Source: Dermanyssus gallinae (taxonomy: Eukaryota > Arthropoda > Arachnida > Mesostigmata > Dermanyssidae). From it: a stretch of DNA of 64,000 nucleotides. Shown here piece after piece: positions 56,290 to 64,000 of this stretch. The notes under the pieces were generated by a model. That model was not told the DNA's origin and ran no database searches. It was given only the letters and a program-made list of their open reading frames with translations. The position numbers and the translations under genes were made by a program. The stretch lies in NCBI GenBank assembly GCA_003439945.1, contig QVRM01005966.1, positions 1 through 64,000 on the forward strand, given 5' to 3'. Every line of letters begins with the position of its first letter. Position 1 is the first letter of the stretch.

Positions 56290-58330
56290 GTAGCGCCCAG
56301 CCCAACTGACTATGTCCTCAATATAAATCACACAAATAATTACGCGTTTGTCTTAAGCATGGAAAGACCATATTTACACTGTTGAGTAAGTAAAGAAACG
56401 ATAGGAGTAGTAGTGTCTAGTAATGTCTTTCCACAACTTGAGAGTACGCGTACTGATAATGTTTATCTAGTTTTAGGGCATAAATGGCTCGTCTACTGCA
56501 GAGAGCTACTGCAGCCTCTCAGCACGAATGTTTTGAGTGAGTACATGCAAAGAGGAGAAGCACACAAAGTACACCCTATAGTTAAATACTGCAGGTTTAA
56601 GCTTTGCGCAGGTAGAGCAAACAAGTTCGTAAGCCTGGTGCAATGTCGAACGCTCGCTTCTTCGTTAGGGTACTCACATATACAGCGGTGCGCCGGCCAC
56701 CTTGAGGATGATGAAAAAGAATGTCTCGGTCTGTCAGGTTGCGCTTATCACTATAATATCACGAAGAAGTTAGCTTCCGACAAGGAGCTTACTTGATCCA
56801 ACACCATCCTGCCGGTGAGTCTAGCAATAGATGCGTTCACTAAAGGGGCAAATATTTCTGTAGTCTTTTGCTAAATAGAGGGGCTTTGGCAGTTACGTGA
56901 CGGGTGGCGTGTCGGGCAAGTTTCAATAACCCTTTTCTGGATATAAGCTTAGTTCCGTGACTGATTTGAAGCCTTCGCTCTGCCAGTAAAAGTGAGCTGC
57001 TAACATTAGCGCGCGTTTGTGGCAATTGTTGAAACGTACATCTATTGGTAATAAATAGAGGACTACATAACGGGCTATAACCGTCATTGCACACCAATAA
57101 CTACGTGCGTGCGAGCAATAATGGTAACTCAGACGCATCTGGGATGTTATACCAATCAGAAAATCTTGGCGCCGGCGACAGAGCCATTTGATGCGGCCAA
57201 CCTTTACTTCTGCAAAGTGGCGGACACTGAACCAGTCGACGCGACGATCAACAAAACGACCTACTTTGAGTAAAGTGTTTTAAAATTATGCTTTTTTCTC
57301 AATAAGTAATGGGGACCAGCTTAATGAACTAGTTGGAGTCGGATACACGATCGTGGATGCCTGATGTTACCAAGGCTATAGTATCGGGTTAAAATTGAGA
57401 CACATTTTTGAAGTCTGTCCGTCGTGTGTGGGATGTGTTAACCCCAACACTGCAGTAAGCAGGAGTCCATTGATTATCGCCTGCGTCCCGCCGCATAATT
57501 TTTATATTCTTATATCAAATATTACATATTTAATACAAGAATATCAAAACGGCCAAGCATAGTTTTTATTCTGACGGATCGGATAAGCTAGATCGAGCGC
57601 CAGTACACGCCAGTAGCACGCCAAAGGCCCAGGCAACGGACGTATACATTTTACGCTAGCCATATTCAGGGGTTTTAGTACCCTATAGAAGTTGATGGAT
57701 GCATTCCCTAAGTAAGTTGACACATTAGGCTAAAAATCAATTATATGTCGTTTGAGTACGGTTGATGAGTTATTTGCCTTATGAGTAATTTGTATCTATA
57801 TCAACTAGATTGAAGTGCCACAAAGACGCTGTTTGTAAGGGGAAGAGGTTAGATGACAATGTGATATTCAGAATGTAAGTGAAAGTAAAGACAGTGGACT
57901 AGCGATTACCGGGACTTAACTTTTTTTGCGTGTCTAATGTGACAAACATATTACAGTAGGCCGTAATATGGCTTTGTAAGATTAATAACCGCGCGCACAA
58001 TTAGTTAAGCCTAAGCCTATTTACGACATTCCTCGCGGTAGATTGCCATTTAGAGCTGCCAAAGCAAAACCCATGGAATGTCGCGGTATAGCAGCGTTCC
58101 AGCAGTCTTATTGCGAAACTCATTCAGGTAACTGTAAACACATCTAGGCTTTGCCTTAAGGAAAACAGGCGTTCCGGTAAACAACACTGACCTCAGATCC
58201 GCAAAGTAAGGCCAGTCGAAAAATGTGCCAACTTTACAATGTTTATCATTTAGAACCGCGTCATACATGTACCTACATGACTAAACAGACAGTCAAATGA
58301 AAACAATCAAATATTACAACCTGTCTTTAA
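56290..58330. other. No gene recognised
   Basis: A 127-codon plus-strand frame (56413-56796) and several shorter ones show no recognised motif. No repeats noticed apart from a short (AT)n tract at 58336-58358. Confidence 0.45.
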
Positions 58331-58359
58331 TGTTTATATATATATATATATATATATTA

Positions 58360-58960
58360 TAGGATGTTTGGTTTGTTTCTATAAGAGGTAGCAATTCTCC
58401 CTTAATTGTTTAGTCACAGGAAGTACTAATTTAAAATCTCTGATATAGCGTTTATTTAATGATTGATTACATACAGTCTACAGAGGTTCTCAACGCATGT
58501 ATCGAGTAATCATTCAAGGTGAAATAGTGCTAATAACACTAATACTGTTGGCAGCAAAAAAGCTTGGTACAATATTTCTCTCTTTGTTGTAATATGTGTG
58601 GTTTTACACATGTTTGACATGATGCCACCTCGTTTTGTTTCACTTTTTTGAAGAGTCAGGCTTGATTTTTTAAACGATTTGGACGAAACGCGGTAGCTAT
58701 TCATGCGCTAGAGGTGTGCCGCATTTATGGGCGAGTTTGCGCTGAAACCTTCTATGTGTCCGTATTAATCCATCCTAATCTATCTTCTAAGCAGGCCTCC
58801 ATACGGGGTATGCAAACGAAAAAAAATGATAAGGCGGTCAAGAGCTTTATGTAAAGCGCGTAAATCGTGCTGCCCAATCGGCTCGTTGAGATAATCGCAA
58901 AACCACGATGTGTTCCGAGTTCCTGAAAATGATTGATGTAATAACACCATTGGCTGCTAA
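58360..58960. other. No gene recognised
   Basis: AT-rich; may include decayed LINE sequence downstream of the relic at 58970-59465 (minus strand) but no motif can be aligned. Confidence 0.45.
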
Positions 58961-58969
58961 TGTTGCAGC

Positions 58970-59465
58970 TTTGTATTGTTTTGTCTAAACTAAAACACGG
59001 CGCATAAATTGCCTGGAAGCTCTATGTCAAGATCTTTTTTGGCCAACCCTGAGAAATCATTAGGCGTGGCCTGAAGGAAAGTACTCTCCTCAGAAGTTTC
59101 GAACTTTTCCTGGTAGATCTAAATGCCATCCGGGTATATCTTGTATGCTATCTTAGCGGCGCAATCACATATTTGACTACTGAGTCGATATATAAGATGA
59201 ACATGAGTGGTTCTAAAATTGTCCCTTGAGAACGCCCTGAAGTAGCAGAGCCAAGGCTGGCCAAAAACGACGCGTTTGACTTTGCCCGAAATGTTCGTTC
59301 ATGCAGAACGTCACGTATCAAGTGATAATCATTTTCGCTCCAACATCATATCCAATAGCGAGCAACTTGTCATTGGAGACCGTTTAAGTTAACGTAATTC
59401 CGACTAAATCAATTAAGTCGTCGACCTGGTCGTATGTTACCGAATTGACATCGATGATCGGGGGA
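58970..59465 (-). pseudogene. CR1/jockey-like LINE RT relic (YPDG)
   Basis: On the minus strand SGRSQGTILEPLMFILYID corresponds to motif B (GVPQGSILGPLLFLIYIND), and after a frameshift KIAYKIYPDGI stands where AYKLYADDI is expected, then a stop, IYQEKFETSEESTFLQATPN and DFSGLA. The active site has lost its second Asp (YADD to YPDG). Decayed fragment of the same general clade as 40490-41160. Confidence 0.72.
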
Positions 59466-59469
59466 ATGA

Positions 59470-60640
59470 ATACTCCGACATACATTTTACTGCTGCATGT
59501 TCAATGGTATCAGACGAGCTGGATGCCTAACTATCTTACTAAGCGTTTAAGTTAGAATCGTTAATTCTTAGCACTCTTATTACACCCATGCAGAAGATCT
59601 AGAGCGGCTGAGGCATTTACGAATATTACGACCACTAACAATTTCGACAAGCTACTGGCCTGGTGGCTCAACTGAAAGCTATTTCTTTTTATCGATTTCT
59701 AGGCTGCAAAAGCAGATAGGATATTAAGATTAAGGCAAATATCGAAAACCGAAAATCGAAACCCATAATTGCCGAGAAGCTAGGATAAGGTCACTAGTGT
59801 AAGGATTCTTATGTAGGATATTGCTCACTAGAACACACTAAATTAATATTAGGTTAATCAGAAAGCCCTGTCGGATTGGTAAGGCAAGTTCAAAAAGTTT
59901 TTTTTTTTATGAACGACACCACCTAAGTCAAATATAGTCGCACCGCGTATTTCCATACCTATCCTGTAACTTGCGCGTTCGCTGACCAACTGCTTCGTTG
60001 ATGATGGATTCGCCGATACTGTTTATGGGACGTCGAGGGACCCGACGCACTGCACAAATCGCAGGTGTATTAGGTATCGCGACGCGATATTATCAACGCT
60101 GGGATCGTCAGTACCACCAACATATTAAAAATGCACGAATAAAATCTCCGTCACAGAGATCACTCCACCAGCGCTGCCTGTCACCACAGTGCACTTCGGA
60201 GGAAAACAGATCTCTCATAAAGGCACTGCGGAGCTTGGCTAGTACAATACGTCCACACTCTCTGGCCGCTAAGCGGACACTCGCTGATTGTCGACTAAGT
60301 GCCGGTTTTTATACCTCGCGGTAATGTGTTCGTCTATGCTTTCGTGTCTATAATCGACTGGCGTCCGAAAAAAGCGAATTAGGGCCTTATAGGCTGAAAA
60401 TTATTGAGCCAAATCTTGATGAATCGCGGCAATTGTTAAGCGGCCAGACTGTAGTCCCGATTCCCGATTTTGACCTCACGTTGCTTTCGAGCCGCCAAAA
60501 GCCGTACATCATTTCCATTAAATCCAGCGGAAGTAAACGAAATTCGTGTTCGGAAAAAAAATTATACAGCCTACTGTCATGTCGCACGACTAGTGCTGGT
60601 GTACTCACTCAGATGTCGCCCGCAGACTAGTAAGTTGCTA
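59470..60640. other. No confident gene; 108-codon ORF of unknown nature
   Basis: An open frame at 59998-60324 (+) begins with an ATG pair and contains GRRGTRRTAQIAGVLGIATR, which could fold as a helix-turn-helix, followed by a basic stretch. I cannot match it to a family; a decayed transposase N-terminus is possible but unsupported. The rest shows nothing. Confidence 0.3.
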
Positions 60641-60643
60641 CGG

Positions 60644-60644
60644 C

Positions 60645-60707
<63 letters not shown>
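60644..60707. repeat. (AT)n microsatellite
   Basis: Uninterrupted AT tract of about 62 bases. Confidence 0.96.
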
Positions 60708-60709
<2 letters not shown>

Positions 60710-60825
60710 AACATTCGTTCCAGCTTAGTGTCGACTCTAATCGAAAATAGAAACACATCAGTTCAGTGTAGCTCATGTCGTCACGCAATGAGCGTAAAGG
60801 GAATTTATTAGTTCCGGATCTAAAA

Positions 60826-60897
60826 CGTGAGAGAGACACGAGAGAGAAAGAGAGAGAGAAAGAGGGAGGGAGGAAGAGAGCGAGACATGGAGAGACG
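60826..60897. repeat. GA-rich purine tract
   Basis: GAGAGAGACACGAGAGAGAA-type sequence with GGGAGGGAGG in the middle; nearly free of pyrimidines on the plus strand. Confidence 0.85.
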
Positions 60898-60899
60898 CG

Positions 60900-61212
60900 T
60901 GCCACGCCTAGATGTTATCAACCAATACATACACACAAGTTCAACCATACATGTACAGATATAACCACAAACGCAATGAAAACAAATATCTCCCCGGGCC
61001 GCAGACTGGGCTACGACAACGGACAACGGAGCGAAGAGAAGTCTCCATGACGGCACTCAGCAAAATGAGACGACAAAGACGTCTGTCAGCGGTGTCTTCT
61101 CGACCTGGTGACATCACCATCCTGATTAAATTATATCATCGAGATTGGAATTAGATCAGAATTAGCTGATTGGGTAGAGTAGCAAGCATGTACGCAATGC
61201 CACGTTAAAGTT
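60900..61212. other. No gene recognised
   Basis: No supported feature upstream of the triplet tract. Confidence 0.5.
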
Positions 61213-61233
61213 ATGATGATGATGATGATGATG

Positions 61234-61287
<54 letters not shown>
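61213..61287. repeat. (ATG)n/(AAT)n tract at LINE 5' junction
   Basis: About seven ATG units followed by about 17 AAT/TAA units, ending exactly where the LINE C-terminal module begins at 61288. Confidence 0.95.
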
Positions 61288-61292
<5 letters not shown>

Positions 61293-61866
61293 AATAGGCG
61301 CTCCCATATGTGAGCCATACGAGTGTAAGGCGTGTGGAAAAACAGTGGATGAGGACGGACTGCACCCTTTGACCTGCACTAAAAGCCCTGGTAGGGCTTC
61401 CAGACACGCGGAAATCAACGCGATCCTGAAGAAGGCTCTTCGTAGAGCCGGCATACCAAGCACCCTGGAGCCCAGGTTGGGCTTCGAAGACGACAAAAGA
61501 CCAGACGGCGTCACCATCCCGCCATGGTCTAACGGCAAAGGCCTGGTATGGGATGCCACGGTATCATGTACAGTGGCTCCGTCATACCTGATGCACAGCG
61601 CCATCAGGTCAGGGTGGGTTGCTAAACATGCCGAGATCGCAAAGAAACGCAAATACTCTGATTTGGGGAGGAGATATCACTTCGTACCCGTCGCCATGGA
61701 AACGATGGGCCCGATCAGCAAGAGCACAAGTATCCTCCTCAAAGACCTAGGTGTCAAAATTAGTGCTAACACGGGTGACCAGCGCGAGGGCGAGTTTCTG
61801 CGTCAGCAACTCTCGCTCGCAGTGTGTAGGGGAAACGCCGCCGCTATCATCGGCTCTATGGATTGA
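61288..61866 (+). CDS. Isolated LINE C-terminal module: zinc knuckle plus PD-x15-D
   Basis: About 192 codons with no internal stop. The open frame extends back into the triplet tract (poly-Met, poly-Ile), which is an artefact; the recognisable domain starts at MRIGAPICEP. Zinc knuckle CKACGKTVDEDGLHPLTC (C-x2-C-x9-H-x3-C), then RASRHAEINAILKKALRRAG, then KRPDGVTIPPWSNGKG and LVWDATVSC, which is PD-x15-D as in the copies at 27722 and 31740. It ends AKKRKYSDLGRRYHFVPVAM, TGDQREGEFLRQQLSLAV and a TGA. This is the C-terminus of a YLDDG-type LINE protein and probably holds its restriction-like endonuclease core. Alone it lacks the RT. Best-preserved copy of the module here, so the insertion is young. 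Confidence 0.85.
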
Positions 61867-61943
61867 GAAGGGGGGGTGAGCCTACGCGGGTACACGTTTG
61901 GGTCCCACAATTGTAGGGAAATACTGAAAAATTGAATAAATAA

Positions 61944-61990
<47 letters not shown>
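61867..61990 (+). mobile_element. LINE 3' UTR and (TAA)n tail
   Basis: About 70 bases of 3' UTR, AATAAA at 61935-61940, then (TAA)n from about 61944 to 61990. The tail motif is the same triplet as the tract upstream of the element. Confidence 0.85.
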
Positions 61991-62630
61991 TTATATATCT
62001 ATAGATATAAGCATATATTTATTTAACTCATAATGGCGTCTAAACAACTGATCAAAAATCTATACATAGATATCGTTTTTAGAATATATTTTATTTATCT
62101 AGTTATAGTTCGTAGATCAACCTGTAGAATGCATAATGCACCCCAAGCGTGTGTTGTTAAAGCCACAGTAGTGTGAATTAACGTAAATCCACTTTTGAAC
62201 GCAGATAACGTAATCTCAACAAGATCAAGGGTACTACTATCTTCTTGAAATTACGTCATCTGGCCTTATTAACTTGTAGAGCTTGTGCAACCTTGTGCAA
62301 CGGCTAGTTTCGCTTCCGAGACATCAGTCTGCATAAATGCTCATCATAGACTTAGAGTCACGGTCATTGAGGAATGCCTCTACAAGCAAGTTATCGGACG
62401 TGTATCACCCAGGAAACCTGTCTAGAGAAGATTTGTGTGGCTGCTGTGGACGCCGCGCGATTTGCCCGTGCCATGTTGAGCCCCGTAGGTCATCTTGTCC
62501 TGTTTAGGATCTCCGCGTGTCGTAGCCCTGGGACTCGTACGCTCTCATGGGGAAAAGCGAATAGGATGATGCTATAATAACAGCCACTGATGCAACGAGA
62601 CGACGCCGAAAATCAGCCACACCGCGGGAG
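61991..62630. other. No gene recognised
   Basis: No supported feature. Confidence 0.5.
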
Positions 62631-62639
62631 AACTTTTCC

Positions 62640-63560
62640 TAGTTCGCGGGAGATTTCTTTGGCAGTTCTGCTGAGGCTTTAGTAGCCCTTTTGCTGCGGG
62701 TACCCTGGAGAATCCTGGCTGAAAGTGCCTACTCTGGACGTCACTAGAATAGATAGTCGGTCTTTCAGGTACGATGCGATGGGGTACGTCGTAGGAAGAG
62801 AAGGACTTTGTCTAAAAGTGCTTCGTTTATGGTGTCTTATGAAAACGTGTTAAACAATTTTTTGACATCTGAGAGGATGGCCAGACAATGTGGCACGTTG
62901 CTGCTGACCGAGTGTGCTTATTCTGTGGACGTAGCACGTACGTGGCTGAACAGGTCTTCCACCTACACTAATACTGCTCTTACCCCAAACAGAGATTATG
63001 CAATCCACATTCTCCAAACAGAAATCAAGCGAGCTGTGGCACAACTCAGAGGACATCTGTATGCAGTCGTTGTTGACTGCGTCATTTGACATCATAAGGC
63101 ATTTGACAGCCCCCTTGTCATCTGCTGGTTGAACCAATTCCAACTCTCGGAAGTGGGTGGCTCTCTCTTGCGGAGGGAAAGGGCTGGGAGGAAGTTAAAA
63201 TGCATGACGTGGAAGGCTACGGCTAGAGACGGTCGATTTAGATTTCTTGTTCTTCGTGGGAGCCTCCAGTAGATTATTCCATTAATTGTTTACTTGTTAC
63301 AAACCTCAGATCTAGGGTTGATCCGTGTCTGCCGTTACTGAAGATGTACCCAGCAGTATTAATAAGCCATAGATCTGCTCGGGCCGCCCACTGTAAGAGG
63401 GGGTCTCTTATTCTTTTAGTAAGGAGCTGCTTTACCAAAGACTGTAGGATACATTTAAGTCATTTCCCACATTCGTCTTTCGGTGACCGTGAGTTTTCAT
63501 GCAGTCTAGTGCTTTGAGAAAATCCTCGTACGGTTAAGTCCGCAGACGACAACTACGAAG
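62640..63560 (-). pseudogene. R1-clade LINE relic: endonuclease and RT pieces
   Basis: On the minus strand, from 63560: EDFLKALDCMKTHGHRKTNV and GNDLNVSYSLW (endonuclease GDFN block, altered), then LLQWAARADLWLINTAGYIF and GRHGSTLDLRFVTSKQL (end of the endonuclease). After an interruption (62905-63135) come AILSDVKKLFNTFS (RT motif A region, stop in place of W), YLKDRLSILVTSRVG and SPGYPQQKGY (damaged motif B). The region around 62805-62860 also matches 38180-38250 in nucleotides. Far too short between endonuclease and RT, so a deletion of roughly a thousand bases has occurred. Confidence 0.75.
62905..63135 (+). pseudogene. LINE RT motif-A fragment on the opposite strand
   Basis: Plus-strand frame containing IKRAVAQLRGHLYAVVVDCV, a TGA, then HHKAFDSPLVICWLNQFQ. 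It resembles the RT motif A context (FVDFKAAFD in the 479-aa RT) with a small insertion and a stop. It interrupts the minus-strand R1 relic, so it may be a nested scrap. Chance similarity cannot be excluded. Confidence 0.4.
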
Positions 63561-63625
63561 GAAGAATCAGGTTTTCCCTTTGCTTTTTTGTCGTGTATCG
63601 TGTACCGTAAGGTATAATAGCTGCA

Positions 63626-63778
63626 TATATATATATATATATATATACGCACAGCTGATTGTTAACCTCCCGTGACACCTTTTTACTACCATTTTTGATT
63701 AGGCGAACACTGCCGAGTGTGCAAACGTATTGTAAATGATTAATAAATCATCACAATATTTATATATATATATATATA
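63626..63778. repeat. Two short (AT)n tracts
   Basis: AT tracts at about 63626-63648 and 63759-63778; the sequence between and beyond, to the window end, holds no recognised feature. Confidence 0.85.
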
Positions 63779-64000
63779 CAAACATATATCAGCCGTATTT
63801 CAAATGTGTAGTAGCTGTGCATCAGTAAGTTATGCGTCGCAAACCTCATATTATTCTCTAGGGAATCTTCGATACCTGCAAAAGCACCGACTTGTAGCTT
63901 AAGACACTGAGTGCGTGCTCAGAACAAAAATATCGTGATCGGCCGCATGACGAGCGTTGCGTACTTGTATTTCTGCGTCTCTCCTAAACAAACATTCATT

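Noticed and set aside
59998..60324. Helix-turn-helix protein or transposase N-terminus
   Set aside because: Only a vague resemblance; no catalytic motifs follow in any frame and no terminal repeats were found.
61213..61287. Poly-Met and poly-Ile N-terminus of the 217-codon ORF
   Set aside because: This part is the ATG/AAT triplet tract in frame with the LINE module by chance; the module starts at 61288.

Overview
This window looks like intergenic or intronic DNA from a metazoan nuclear genome, most likely an arthropod. I recognise no intact host gene. The evidence is the content: many decayed non-LTR retrotransposons (LINEs), several of R1-clade type (a clade typical of arthropods), a mariner transposase relic, MITEs, tRNA-derived SINEs, and a very high density of (AT)n microsatellites. 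There are no bacterial-style operons, ribosome binding sites or CRISPR arrays. I cannot name the species; a chelicerate is possible but unproven.

Layout. 0-5 kb: a SINE head, a 280-bp direct duplication around an (ATT)n tract, an R1-type C-terminal fragment (-), and an RT relic whose active site is destroyed (-). 5-16 kb: mostly unrecognised sequence with two tRNA-derived SINEs, one bounded by a poly(A) tail and target-site duplications, plus a GC-rich island near 11 kb. 16-21 kb: a TA-flanked MITE, a mariner transposase pseudogene (-), and the longest ORF of the window (610 aa, -), an RT that lost one catalytic aspartate. 21-27 kb: duplicated repeats around the longest (AT)n tract, a CR1/jockey-like RT relic (+) and SINEs. 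27.7-32.4 kb: a long, decayed LINE with a YLDDG active site and a C-terminal zinc knuckle plus PD-x15-D module (+), a relic of the 610-aa family (-), and another isolated C-terminal module (+). 34-39 kb: SINE A with a 3' tail expanded into a minisatellite, a GC-rich island, and an R1 RT relic (-). 39-48 kb: a second MITE copy in opposite orientation, a CR1/jockey-like relic (+), a third copy of the 610-aa family (-), a purine-strand tract, a long inverted-repeat (foldback) element, and another C-terminal module (-). 49-56 kb: a GC-rich island, an R1 ORF1-ORF2 relic (-), and a 479-aa RT ORF with intact YADD (+). 56-64 kb: mostly unrecognised sequence, a CR1-like relic (-), an uninterrupted LINE C-terminal module sitting in (TAA)n (+), and a fragmented R1 element (-).

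The coding sequence here belongs to transposable elements. At least five LINE lineages are present: (1) the 610-aa family with an (AATC)n tail; (2) the 479-aa family with an (ACT)n tail; (3) the YLDDG family with zinc knuckle and PD-x15-D module, one copy ending in (TAA)n; (4) R1 clade; (5) CR1/jockey-like. Because several lineages have more than one copy in the window, copies can be compared directly, which shows which changes (lost catalytic residues, in-frame deletions, frameshifts) are copy-specific decay. SINEs and MITEs encode no protein and would have depended on LINE and mariner enzymes respectively. Homology statements come from reading translated motifs; no database search was possible.
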